This document shows, one piece after another, positions 15,442 to 22,953 of a stretch of 64,000 bases of DNA. Where the stretch lies: contig NZ_JACXBU010000002.1 of NCBI RefSeq assembly GCF_014700075.1, forward strand, positions 124,001 through 188,000, in the 5' to 3' direction. The first letter of the stretch is position 1; each line of letters starts with the position of its first letter. A program made the position numbers and the translations under genes. The DNA is from Pseudomonas sp. JM0905a. GTDB lineage: Bacteria > Pseudomonadota > Gammaproteobacteria > Pseudomonadales > Pseudomonadaceae. The notes under the pieces were generated by a model, which ran no database searches, was not told the origin of the DNA, and saw nothing but the letters and a program-made list of their open reading frames with translations.

Positions 15442-16395
15442 TCAGCCCTGGTTGCGTGCGTCGATGAAGCGTAGCGCCTGGTACAGCGCGCGGATGCGCG
15501 GCATCTCGAAGCCTGCCGCAGAGGCGGCGGCCAGCGGGGCTTCGTAGATGGCACCGAGCTCCAGCGGCCGCTTCTGCGCGAAGTCGTGATACATGCTCGG
15601 CAGGTAATCGGGCATGCGGTCGGTGGAAGCCAGCAGCTTGGCGGCGAAGTTGTCCGGAATGCGGTGGCCGACGGCAGTAGCGGCATCCACCACTTCCTGC
15701 ATGATCGCCTGGATCAGTTCGCGGATGTCGGCGTTACCCATGAGCGCGGTGGTGCCGGCGTTCAGCAGCACCGACAGGCCGTTATAAGGCACGTTCCACA
15801 CAAGTTTCTGCCAGCGCGCCTGATCCAGGTTGGCGACAGCGGCCGAATCGATGCCAGCCGCCTTGAACATGGCCGAGCCCTCCTCCGTCAGCGCTTGCCG
15901 CTCCGCGTCATCACGGGCCGGGCCGGAGTGATAGCCGAGGTTCACCGCTCCCAGGGACTGATGCTCGATCACCCCTGGCGCCGAGCGGTGCACGCAGATG
16001 TAGCAGAGTCCGCCGAGCAGATGCAGGGACTCGGGCAGCAGCGGACGCAGCTCATCCTCCACGGCCAGGCCGTTCTGCAGCAGGACCACCTTGGCACCGG
16101 GCGCAGCGGCCTGGGCAATCACCGGCGCCAGCGCGGCGTTGCTGGTGGTCTTGGCGCCCACCAGCAGCCAATCGCAGGGCGGCATGTCGGCAACGTTGCG
16201 ATAGGCCTGGACCGGGAACAGCACCTGGGCACCATGCACCACGCTGTTCAGCTGAAGGCCTCGCGCGGCCACGGCGTCGTACTCGCTGCGCAGCAGGAAA
16301 TGCACGTCGAAGCCGGCACGGGCCAGCATCACGCCATAAAAGCCGCCGATGGCGCCAGTGCCGATGATGCCGATGCGCGGTTTGCTTGAACTCAT
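15442..16395 (-). CDS. 2-dehydropantoate 2-reductase family protein (PanE/ApbA-like)
   Basis: A 317-residue NADP-dependent reductase. The Rossmann motif IGIIGTGAIGGFYG is at about 8-21, the nicotinamide-side LLVGAKTTSN at about 77-86 and VVLLQNGL at about 103-110. The C-terminal domain contains the catalytic-Lys segment QARWQKLVWNVPYNGL. This is the ketopantoate reductase fold of vitamin B5 synthesis, but paralogues acting on other 2-keto acids are common in Pseudomonas, so the substrate is uncertain. Its ATG follows the TAG of the upstream thioredoxin-like gene directly (TAGATG), which indicates co-translation. Confidence 0.8.
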   Translation of the reverse strand: MSSSKPRIGIIGTGAIGGFYGVMLARAGFDVHFLLRSEYDAVAARGLQLNSVVHGAQVLFPVQAYRNVADMPPCDWLLVGAKTTSNAALAPVIAQAAAPGAKVVLLQNGLAVEDELRPLLPESLHLLGGLCYICVHRSAPGVIEHQSLGAVNLGYHSGPARDDAERQALTEEGSAMFKAAGIDSAAVANLDQARWQKLVWNVPYNGLSVLLNAGTTALMGNADIRELIQAIMQEVVDAATAVGHRIPDNFAAKLLASTDRMPDYLPSMYHDFAQKRPLELGAIYEAPLAAASAAGFEMPRIRALYQALRFIDARNQG

Positions 16396-16782
16396 CTAGG
16401 GAAGCTCCTCTGCCGGCCGGGCCAGCGCCCGGTCCAGGGCTTGAATCAGATCGTCGCGCCGCAGGCTGGAATGCAGCGCGCCATGGAAATCGCCATTTCG
16501 GACCACGAACAGCGCTGGGAGGTGGAATACCTCATAGCGCTGCACCAGCCCACCATTATTGCCGGCATCTATCCAGCACAATCGCTCCACCGGCAGGCCC
16601 GCGCGCGGCAGATGCTCGCGGGCCCAGCGACAACTGGCACAGCCCGTGCTCGTGAAAATCACCAGGGAAGTGCCGGGAAGATCGAGCAGACGGTGGTCGG
16701 CGTCCAGGTCGGACAATTCCACCTCGGGCACTATAGTGTCTTGGGCAATGCCGGATTCGAGGCTCCGGGAGTTCGCGGTCAT
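16396..16782 (-). CDS. thioredoxin-fold protein with CASC motif
   Basis: A 128-residue protein with a thioredoxin-like core: FTSTGCASCRWAREHL (Cys49, Cys52), then LPALFVVRNGD with the conserved cis-Pro after the central strand. There is no signal peptide, so it is probably cytoplasmic. CAGGAA precedes the ATG. It heads an operon with the PanE-like and 5'-nucleotidase genes. Its start codon shares the sequence CATG with the start codon of the divergent PilZ gene, so each promoter must lie inside the other gene or use leaderless-like spacing. The redox partner is unknown. Confidence 0.75.
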   Translation of the reverse strand: MTANSRSLESGIAQDTIVPEVELSDLDADHRLLDLPGTSLVIFTSTGCASCRWAREHLPRAGLPVERLCWIDAGNNGGLVQRYEVFHLPALFVVRNGDFHGALHSSLRRDDLIQALDRALARPAEELP

Positions 16783-17191
16783 GCGTCAGTTCCTGCGTCA
16801 CCCCACGGAAATGCCCGTGGAGCTGGTTCCGCGCAAGGGCAGGCACCTGCCCCTGCAGCGGCTGCACGATATCAGCCTGGGTGGGGTGGCATGCAACTCC
16901 GCCCGCGCGTTTCGGCGCGGCACCGCCATAGAACTGTGCATCCCGCTGCTGGGCGAGCAGGCACGCTTCTCGGGCACCGTGGCCTGGTGCCGCAAGGAAA
17001 CGCATGACTACATGATCGGCATCGCCTTCACCGACGAAGAGAACATGTTCCGCGCACGCATGGTGGAGCAGATCTGCCTGATCGAGCAGTACCGCAAGCA
17101 GCAGGAAAATGTCGTCGGCCATGCCCTGGTACCGGAAGAGGTGGCGCAGGAATGGATCGCCCTTCACGCGGCGGACTTCGCCCCGGTCTGA
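16781..17191 (+). CDS. PilZ-domain protein
   Basis: A 136-residue protein made almost wholly of one PilZ domain. The c-di-GMP-binding elements are both present: RQFLR (residues 2-6, RxxxR) at the extreme N-terminus and DISLGG (about 28-33, the D/NxSxxG motif). It should therefore bind c-di-GMP and act as a small adaptor in motility, attachment or enzyme control. The C-terminal 40 residues form an acidic helix. The start is the ATG at 16781 behind GGGAG; an upstream in-frame ATG inside the divergent gene is possible but not needed. The open divergent overlap with the thioredoxin-like gene is unusual. Confidence 0.85.
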   Translation: MRQFLRHPTEMPVELVPRKGRHLPLQRLHDISLGGVACNSARAFRRGTAIELCIPLLGEQARFSGTVAWCRKETHDYMIGIAFTDEENMFRARMVEQICLIEQYRKQQENVVGHALVPEEVAQEWIALHAADFAPV

Positions 17192-17359
17192 AATCGTGCA
17201 AATTCCACGTTGTACGCATGCATTCGCCATTGTCGAGGTTGCGTGGAAAGCGTTAAGGTTCCCGTCCCCGCTGCGTTTTTACTGCTGTGCTCTCCGCCAA
17301 ACGGGGATCGCTGGCGGCCCGCACCCGTGACCTGACGACCCTGACCGATGAAAAGCACG

Positions 17360-18433
17360 ATGGCTGATTTACAGATCGACGACCTTAACGTTGCCTCCAA
17401 CGAGACCCTGATCACGCCGGAGCAGTTGAAGCGCGAAATTCCCCTGACCGATGAAGCCCTGGGCACCGTCGCCAACGGCCGCCAGGTGGTCCGCAATATC
17501 CTCGATGGCAAGGACCATCGTCTGTTCGTGGTGGTGGGCCCCTGCTCCATCCACGACATCAAGGCCGCTCACGAGTACGCCGACCGCCTGAAGGGCCTGG
17601 CCGCCGAGCTGTCCGATACCCTTTTCCTGGTGATGCGCGTGTACTTCGAGAAGCCGCGCACCACCGTCGGCTGGAAAGGTCTGATCAACGACCCCTACCT
17701 GGACGACTCCTTCAAGATTCAGGACGGCCTGCACATCGGTCGTCAGCTGCTTCGTGACCTGGCCGAGAAAGGCCTGCCCACCGCCACCGAGGCCCTGGAC
17801 CCGATCTCCCCGCAGTACCTGCAGGACCTGATCAGCTGGTCGGCCATCGGCGCCCGTACCACCGAATCCCAGACCCACCGCGAAATGGCTTCCGGCCTGT
17901 CTTCCGCGGTCGGCTTCAAGAACGGCACCGACGGCAGCCTGACCGTGGCGATCAACGCCCTGCAGTCGGTCTCCAGCCCGCACCGCTTCCTCGGCATCAA
18001 CCAGGAAGGTGGCGTGTCCATCGTTACCACCAAGGGCAACGCCTACGGCCATGTGGTCCTGCGCGGTGGCAACGGCAAGCCGAACTACGACTCGGTCAGC
18101 GTCGCCATCTGCGAGCAGGAACTGACCAAGGCCGGCATTCGCCCGAATATCATGGTCGACTGCAGCCACGCCAACTCCAACAAGGACCCGGCCCTGCAAC
18201 CCCTGGTCATGGACAACGTCGCCAACCAGATCCTGGAAGGCAACAACTCCATCGTCGGCCTGATGGTGGAAAGCCATCTGGGCTGGGGCAACCAGTCGAT
18301 TCCGAAAGATCTCGACCAGCTCAAGTACGGTGTCTCCATCACCGACGCTTGCATCGACTGGGATACCACCGAGAAAGCTCTGCGCAGCATGCACGCCAAG
18401 CTCAAGGACGTGCTGCCCAAGCGCCAGCGCTGA
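17360..18433 (+). CDS. aroF: 3-deoxy-7-phosphoheptulonate (DAHP) synthase, class I
   Basis: First step of the shikimate pathway: phosphoenolpyruvate plus erythrose-4-phosphate give DAHP. The 357-residue class I-alpha protein shows VVGPCSIHD, RVYFEKPRTTVGWKG, ARTTESQTHREMASG, FKNGTDGSL and VDCSHANSNKD, all of which are metal- or substrate-binding motifs. The start is the ATG at 17360 (MADLQIDDLNV), matching the N-terminus I recall for PA1750; an ATG four codons upstream is also in frame, and neither has a strong ribosome site. Feedback inhibitor specificity cannot be read with certainty. It is monocistronic, with a strong terminator after it. Confidence 0.95.
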   Translation: MADLQIDDLNVASNETLITPEQLKREIPLTDEALGTVANGRQVVRNILDGKDHRLFVVVGPCSIHDIKAAHEYADRLKGLAAELSDTLFLVMRVYFEKPRTTVGWKGLINDPYLDDSFKIQDGLHIGRQLLRDLAEKGLPTATEALDPISPQYLQDLISWSAIGARTTESQTHREMASGLSSAVGFKNGTDGSLTVAINALQSVSSPHRFLGINQEGGVSIVTTKGNAYGHVVLRGGNGKPNYDSVSVAICEQELTKAGIRPNIMVDCSHANSNKDPALQPLVMDNVANQILEGNNSIVGLMVESHLGWGNQSIPKDLDQLKYGVSITDACIDWDTTEKALRSMHAKLKDVLPKRQR

Positions 18434-18447
18434 TCGACGGGCAGAAA

Positions 18448-18481
18448 TGAAAAACGCCGGGCAATTGCCCGGCGTTTTTCA
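18448..18481. terminator. bidirectional terminator between aroF and the GNAT gene
   Basis: TGAAAAACGCCGGGCAA pairs perfectly with TTGCCCGGCGTTTTTCA, with T runs on both strands. It serves both converging genes. Confidence 0.92.
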
Positions 18482-18493
18482 TTGTGCGTCCGC

Positions 18494-18778
18494 TCAGGCG
18501 TTATGTTGCGACTGGCGCTGGCGACGCTCGATGTAGCGCTCGACGTAGGAGCAGGACGGGATCACGGTGTAACCATTGTCTTCGGCATATTCCAGGGCGG
18601 ATTCAGTCAGTGCTGCCGCGATCCCGCGACCACGCAGGACGTTCGGCACGAAAGTGCGATAGATGTCCAACGTCTGTTTACCCAGGTCCATATAGGCCAG
18701 GTATGCACGATGACCGTCCACGGTGGTCTCGAACTGATGACCTGCCTGGTCATGGTGGATGGACAATGCCTCGCTCAT
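18494..18778 (-). CDS. small GNAT-like N-acetyltransferase (YjdJ type)
   Basis: A 94-residue protein of the short GCN5-related family. It has a beta strand with AYLAYMDLG, then TFVPNVLRGRGIAAALTESALEYAEDNGYTVIPSCSYVERYI, in which the RGRGIA loop is the acetyl-CoA pyrophosphate site and PSCSYV is typical of this group. The family is about 90-100 residues, so it is complete. The start is the ATG at 18778 with AGGAG; the GTG just before it is less likely. The substrate is unknown. It is convergent with aroF and follows the membrane-anchored unknown on the same strand after 20 bases, so the two may be co-transcribed. Confidence 0.8.
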   Translation of the reverse strand: MSEALSIHHDQAGHQFETTVDGHRAYLAYMDLGKQTLDIYRTFVPNVLRGRGIAAALTESALEYAEDNGYTVIPSCSYVERYIERRQRQSQHNA

Positions 18779-18798
18779 CACTACTCCTCTGAGGGGGT

Positions 18799-20073
18799 CT
18801 AAAACCGTACCCGTACCTTATCTATCTTTTCCAGCCGAAGGAACATCTCTGCCGTGCCGGAACCAAATTGCACGCTGAGATACGCCTTTCCGTTCTCCAC
18901 CTTGTGTAATACACCCTGGTAATAGGCGCCATCGAAGGTGATGAACTGCAGACGCTTGCCGGCATATCCCGGCAGATCGGCAACATTGACGAACTCATAC
19001 TGCTGCACGGCACGTCCGTCTTCTTCGTTTTCCTGGGTTGCCGTGACTTTTTCGAGGCCGACTGGTTCGTTTCGTGCCACCGTCGGATCGACCCAGGCAA
19101 ATTCGACCGACTGTACCAGCTCCTGGTTCACCAGCACCGCCGGACGCAACATGGACACCACGTCCTTGGGCTCGAAGAACTGCAATCCATCCCACGCCAT
19201 GCCTTCGCTGGGCGTCAGCTCCACCCGCAGCGACTGCGGGTCCTTCAGGTAGCGGCCGTAGGCATCGAGCACCGGCTGCGCCAGTGCGATCTTCTGGCTG
19301 CGCAGCACGGTGTCGAACTTCTGCACGGCAGTTTTCAGGTACTCCTCAGGCGACTGACCGAGCTTGCCCGCGCAGAACTGCTGGATCTTGCGCTGATACT
19401 GGTTGTCGTTCAGTTCGAAGACCACGCTGGACATGTGAGGCGGATTCACCCTCAGATCACCCGGCGTCTCTGGCATGTTAGACAACGACAGGCTGAGGCG
19501 CACTTCACCCATGTCGCGGGTATCGGAGGTCAGGTTCAGATTGAGTTTCTGCGCGCCCGGCTGGAACAGGTAAGAGAACTCCGCATCCGTTTCCAGGGTG
19601 CGATAGCCCATCTCCAGAAGTTCGTCGGTGCCAATGTTGCGCACAGTGCCGCAGGCCACTTCGCTCATTGCAGTGAACAGGCTGCGTTCGGGCGGCGTGT
19701 TGTACAGCTGCTGCATGAATGGCCCGTGCACTTCCAGGGCAATGCCCTTCAGGCTCAGTGCCATCTGCTCGGGAAACTTACCCTCGGCAAGACGCTCCTT
19801 GAAGCTGAGGAGTTCGCCCAGGCTCTTGAACTTCAGCTCGGCTCGCTGCACGCCCAGGCTATCGCCAATGGCGGGAATACGAATCTGGAGGTTCTCCAGG
19901 CCGACCCGACCATCGAAAGAAGAAGTAATGCCGCCATAGGTGACATCCATCACCGGCGACAACTTGCTGATAGCGTCATCCATGATCGACCTGACCGACC
20001 ACCAGAGCGACAACTTGATGATCAACCCGACGGCCAGAACCGCGAGCACTCCCCACTTGAGAATCTTCGACAT
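18799..20073 (-). CDS. membrane-anchored periplasmic protein of unknown function
   Basis: A 424-residue protein that I cannot place in a named family with confidence. One N-terminal membrane segment (about 5-24, KWGVLAVLAVGLIIKLSLWW) is followed by a long periplasmic part. Beta-rich pieces near the start (VTYGGITSSFDGRVGLENLQI) recall AsmA- or YdgA/DUF945-type proteins. There are two cysteines (SEVACGTV, QQFCAGK) that could pair. The start is the ATG at 20073 behind AAGGACG; an extension of 17 codons upstream is unlikely. It may share a transcript with the GNAT gene 20 bases downstream. Confidence 0.6.
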   Translation of the reverse strand: MSKILKWGVLAVLAVGLIIKLSLWWSVRSIMDDAISKLSPVMDVTYGGITSSFDGRVGLENLQIRIPAIGDSLGVQRAELKFKSLGELLSFKERLAEGKFPEQMALSLKGIALEVHGPFMQQLYNTPPERSLFTAMSEVACGTVRNIGTDELLEMGYRTLETDAEFSYLFQPGAQKLNLNLTSDTRDMGEVRLSLSLSNMPETPGDLRVNPPHMSSVVFELNDNQYQRKIQQFCAGKLGQSPEEYLKTAVQKFDTVLRSQKIALAQPVLDAYGRYLKDPQSLRVELTPSEGMAWDGLQFFEPKDVVSMLRPAVLVNQELVQSVEFAWVDPTVARNEPVGLEKVTATQENEEDGRAVQQYEFVNVADLPGYAGKRLQFITFDGAYYQGVLHKVENGKAYLSVQFGSGTAEMFLRLEKIDKVRVRF

Positions 20074-20323
20074 AGTGACGTCCTTGAAGTCTGCGCTTCG
20101 CCTTGGATATCGGAAGCAGCGCAAGCTTATCAGTGGGCAGCAATCACAACCACGCGGACACTTTGAATGGGCGAAGATATTTTACGAATTCCTGAAAAAG
20201 TTCCCTTTTCAAAGCAAATTTTTAGCGCGGGCAACATCCATACCCGGGTCGGAGTAACGTCTGTCTGAAGATGGGAAGGATTCCGCGCACACGGCTGGCT
20301 TAGGCCTACACTTGCCTACTCGA

Positions 20324-20362
20324 CTGATCAAAGAACAATCAGTCTGGCCATTTTTTGATCAG
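20324..20362. other. 9-base inverted repeat upstream of oprI
   Basis: CTGATCAAA (20324-20332) and TTTGATCAG (20354-20362) are perfect arms separated by 21 bases. The 453-base gap 20074-20526 otherwise holds only the oprI promoter and leader; I see no gene in it. The repeat could be an operator or, through its T run, a weak terminator. Confidence 0.4.
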
Positions 20363-20431
20363 CGACCTCGTTATTTGCTCGTGAACTAGCCGGCAAGCTG
20401 AAAAAAATGTGCCTGCCTTGCACAAGGTCAG

Positions 20432-20459
20432 TTTACTTACTACAAGTTATGGGTAGTAT
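20432..20459 (+). promoter_or_regulatory. predicted oprI promoter
   Basis: TTTACT, a 16-base spacer and TAGTAT form a sigma-70-like pair about 68 bases before the oprI start codon. A TTGCAC/TACAAG pair 17 bases apart just upstream is an alternative. The strong expression known for OprI makes a good promoter here likely. Confidence 0.4.
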
Positions 20460-20526
20460 GTACGCCGGCTAATTTCCCAAGCTCGGGGAATTGCTTTATG
20501 GAAATGTCCACCTTAAGGGGAACACG

Positions 20527-20778
20527 ATGAACAACGTTCTGAAATTCTCTGCTCTGGCTCTGGCCGCAGTTCTGGCCACCGGTTGCAGCAGCGTATCCAA
20601 AGAAACCGAAGCTCGTCTGACTGCTACTGAAGACGCAGCTGCTCGCGCTCAGGCTCGTGCTGACGAAGCCTACCGCAAAGCTGACGAAGCTCTGGCCGCC
20701 GCTCAGAAAGCCCAGCAGACCGCTGACGAGGCTAACGAGCGCGCCCTGCGCATGCTGGAAAAAGCCAGCCGCAAGTAA
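20527..20778 (+). CDS. oprI: major outer-membrane lipoprotein I
   Basis: An 83-residue Lpp-like lipoprotein, one of the most abundant proteins of Pseudomonas, linking outer membrane and peptidoglycan. The signal peptide ends in the lipobox LATGC with the lipidated Cys20. The mature part is a continuous alanine-rich heptad coiled coil ([21 protein letters not shown]) that forms trimers. The C-terminal Lys83 is the residue that can be joined to peptidoglycan. AAGGGG precedes the ATG. Its codon use is strongly biased, as for a highly expressed gene. It is monocistronic with a strong terminator. The convergent neighbour is an L,D-transpeptidase, the enzyme class that makes such links. Confidence 0.97.
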   Translation: MNNVLKFSALALAAVLATGCSSVSKETEARLTATEDAAARAQARADEAYRKADEALAAAQKAQQTADEANERALRMLEKASRK

Positions 20779-20797
20779 TAGCCTTCTGGGCTATGTG

Positions 20798-20829
20798 AAG
20801 CCGACCCGGTCAAACGGGTCGGCTTTTTT
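20798..20829 (+). terminator. oprI terminator
   Basis: AAGCCGACCCG, loop GTCAAA, CGGGTCGGCTT and then more T: an 11-base stem with a T run, 20 bases after the oprI stop. Confidence 0.9.
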
Positions 20830-20910
20830 ATTGCCCGCGCCTTTCTATCACCCTCTTCCATCCCCTCGTCTCTCTACGCCGAGTTTCATGAACGCCAAAT
20901 TGCAGGCAAA

Positions 20911-20947
20911 AGAAAAGCCCGCTGGCAATTCGCTCAGCGGGCTTTCT
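20911..20947 (-). terminator. terminator of the L,D-transpeptidase gene
   Basis: AGAAAAGCCCGCTG (20911-20924) pairs with CAGCGGGCTTTCT (20935-20947) around a 10-base loop. On the minus strand the stem ends in a T-rich run after the transpeptidase stop. Confidence 0.8.
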
Positions 20948-20963
20948 TAACGCGGGAGTTAGT

Positions 20964-21926
20964 TCAGAGCTCGGTGTTGGGCACTGTTGCCGCAACTGCA
21001 GAGTTGGGCTCGGCAATTTCCACCGGCAGACCGTCTTCGGCCGCAACGACTTCACGCACCACGTCCCAGTCCAGGCGAATGGTGTTGACCAGATCCTCAC
21101 GCTTTAGCAGCGCGTTGATCACAGCGGTGTGCTTGTCCACCACCGACGGATCGCCATTGTCATCCAGGGGCGCGTGGGCTTCGAGGTAGACCTTGCCGCC
21201 GCTGACGCCGAACTTGTAGGGCTCGTTGACGATGCGCACCGGAGTACCTACCGGCGCCATGGCCGCCAGGGCCAGGACGTTGTTGTTCAGCATGCGGAAG
21301 CAGCCGTGGCTGACGCGCATGCCGATGCCGAACTTCTTGTTCGAGCCGTGGATCAGGTAACCCGGCACGCCCAGGTTGAACTTGAACGGACCAAGGGGAT
21401 TGTCCGGACCCGGCGGCACCACGGTGGGCAGCGGATCGCCGTCGGCAGCATGCTCTTCTCGGATCGACTTCGGCGGATACCAGGCCGGATTGGAGGTCTT
21501 GGCAGTGATGGTGGTGTGGGCGATGGGCGAACCCCAACCTTCACGACCGATACCCAGCGGATAGGTATGGACCACATTCTGCCCTTTCGGGAAGTAGTAC
21601 ATCCGGTACTCGGCGAGGTTGATCACGATACCCTCGCGCGGACCCGGCGGCAGGATGTAGCGGGTCGGCAGGATGATCTCGGTACCAACGCCCGGCAACC
21701 AGGGATCGACGCCGGGGTTGGCAGCGACCATCTCCAGGTAGCCCAGGTCATTGGCGACACCGATATCGGCGAAGGTGTCTTCGTACTTGGCCTTGATCAC
21801 CTGGACCTGGCCGACGATATCTTCGCCGGGCGGGGGCAGGGGCAGCTCGAGGGCTGCGACGGGCCCCGCCACCAGCAGGGATGCTAATGACAGGGAACGG
21901 GCGACGGCTGTAAAGCGCGGCAACAT
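20964..21926 (-). CDS. L,D-transpeptidase, ErfK/YbiS type
   Basis: A 320-residue periplasmic enzyme of the YkuD family that cross-links peptidoglycan 3-3 or attaches Lpp-type lipoproteins to it. The signal peptide ends near PVAALE (about 25). A LysM-like segment covers about 35-92 (AANPGVDPWLPGVGTEIILP). The YkuD domain runs about 99-235 with the catalytic motif HG (193-194) and SHGCFR (206-211, catalytic Cys209). The C-terminal tail is about 85 residues. The start is the ATG at 21926 behind AAGGATT. It is convergent with oprI, whose product is a natural substrate candidate; that link is inference supported by the known role of YbiS-type enzymes. Confidence 0.9.
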   Translation of the reverse strand: MLPRFTAVARSLSLASLLVAGPVAALELPLPPPGEDIVGQVQVIKAKYEDTFADIGVANDLGYLEMVAANPGVDPWLPGVGTEIILPTRYILPPGPREGIVINLAEYRMYYFPKGQNVVHTYPLGIGREGWGSPIAHTTITAKTSNPAWYPPKSIREEHAADGDPLPTVVPPGPDNPLGPFKFNLGVPGYLIHGSNKKFGIGMRVSHGCFRMLNNNVLALAAMAPVGTPVRIVNEPYKFGVSGGKVYLEAHAPLDDNGDPSVVDKHTAVINALLKREDLVNTIRLDWDVVREVVAAEDGLPVEIAEPNSAVAATVPNTEL

Positions 21927-21999
21927 CCGGGAATCCTTGACAAACTGACTGATTAAAAGACTCGGAATTCTACACTGACGCGAGCCGCGCCGGGAGCCC

Positions 22000-22281
22000 T
22001 CAGACTCCCGACCAGACCGAGTGCTGCCCCTGCCGCTGGGCCTCGAGGGTCGAGCGGCAGTTGGTGCACAAGCGTCGGTCACGCAGCAGGCCCTGCTCCA
22101 GATTACTCCAGCGGGGCTGAGCTGGCAGCAGGCCGCCACAGAGGGTCCGGTCGGCGAATCCACCCAGTTCCAGCTGGCGGGCCACCAGGTGCAGGCGCAC
22201 TTCGCGGCAAGCGAACAGGTCGAGTTGCTCGTCGGGCTCTATCACTTTGTAGCCAAACAGGGACCAGACGGGGCGCGGCAT
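22000..22281 (-). CDS. conserved small protein of unknown function
   Basis: A 93-residue protein that I do not recognise as a named family. It starts MPRPVWSLFGYKVIEPDEQ and carries four cysteines, including a C-terminal LCTNCRSTLEAQ. Together with FACREV and TLCGGL these could form a small zinc-binding or redox site. No signal peptide or membrane segment is visible. It lies between tesA and the L,D-transpeptidase on the same strand, where I recall a conserved hypothetical in P. aeruginosa (PA2855). The opposite strand is also open here, but this frame gives the more protein-like composition. Confidence 0.55.
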   Translation of the reverse strand: MPRPVWSLFGYKVIEPDEQLDLFACREVRLHLVARQLELGGFADRTLCGGLLPAQPRWSNLEQGLLRDRRLCTNCRSTLEAQRQGQHSVWSGV

Positions 22282-22337
22282 GGAGGACTCCAGGGAGGGT
22301 GCGCAACATTAGCCGAAAGCGAGCCTCGGGAAAAGCG

Positions 22338-22943
22338 TCAGAGCATGGGTTCCAGGGTCGGCCAGACATTGTCCAGCAGCCTCGGCTGGGCCTGCAGCGC
22401 CGGATGCAGGCCATCGGACTGCATCATCCCCGGCACACCACCCACACCTTCGAGGAAGAACGGCACCAGCGGCACCTGTTTCTCGGCGGCCAGGGTACTG
22501 AAGACATTGGCGAAAGCCGTGGTGTAACGCACGCCGTAATTAGGCGGCAGGCGCATGCCGAGCAGAAGGACGGACGCCCCTTGCGCCTTGGAACTGTCGA
22601 TCATGCTGGCAAGATTCTGTTGCAATTGCGCAGGCGGCTGACCACGCAATCCATCATTGCCGCCGAGTTCGATGATCACCAGTTCCGGCTTGTGTTCGAC
22701 GAGCAGGCCAGGAAGCCTGGAGAGCCCGCCAGCACTGGTGTCACCACTGATCGAGGCATTCACCACGTGCTGCTGGTAACCCTTCTCGTCGAGGCGTTTT
22801 TGCAGCAGGGAGACCCAGCCCTGGCTTGATTCCAGCCCGAAAGCGGCGCTGATACTATCGCCGATGACCAGCACGGTCCCCGCCATGGCCTCCTGCGCCA
22901 GAATCAACAGTGACAGGCAGCCGCCCAACAACCAGGCACGCAT
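22338..22943 (-). CDS. tesA: thioesterase I / arylesterase / lysophospholipase
   Basis: A 201-residue periplasmic SGNH hydrolase that cleaves acyl-CoA, aryl esters and lysophospholipids. The signal peptide ends at AMA (about 21). Block I is VIGDS with catalytic Ser30, block II SISGDTSAGG, block III GGNDGLRG, and block V SDGLHP with Asp177 and His180. Length equals that of the P. aeruginosa TesA I recall. The start is the ATG at 22943 with a strong GGAG site; an ATG four codons upstream overlaps the divergent gene start. It is divergent from an ABC transporter ATPase with only ten bases between start codons. Confidence 0.95.
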   Translation of the reverse strand: MRAWLLGGCLSLLILAQEAMAGTVLVIGDSISAAFGLESSQGWVSLLQKRLDEKGYQQHVVNASISGDTSAGGLSRLPGLLVEHKPELVIIELGGNDGLRGQPPAQLQQNLASMIDSSKAQGASVLLLGMRLPPNYGVRYTTAFANVFSTLAAEKQVPLVPFFLEGVGGVPGMMQSDGLHPALQAQPRLLDNVWPTLEPML

Positions 22944-22953
22944 TGGATTCTCC

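Noticed and set aside
22021-22527. Plus-strand open frame opposite the small unknown gene and tesA
   Set aside because: It overlaps the end of tesA, which has all SGNH blocks. The minus-strand 93-residue protein is the better reading of 22000-22281.
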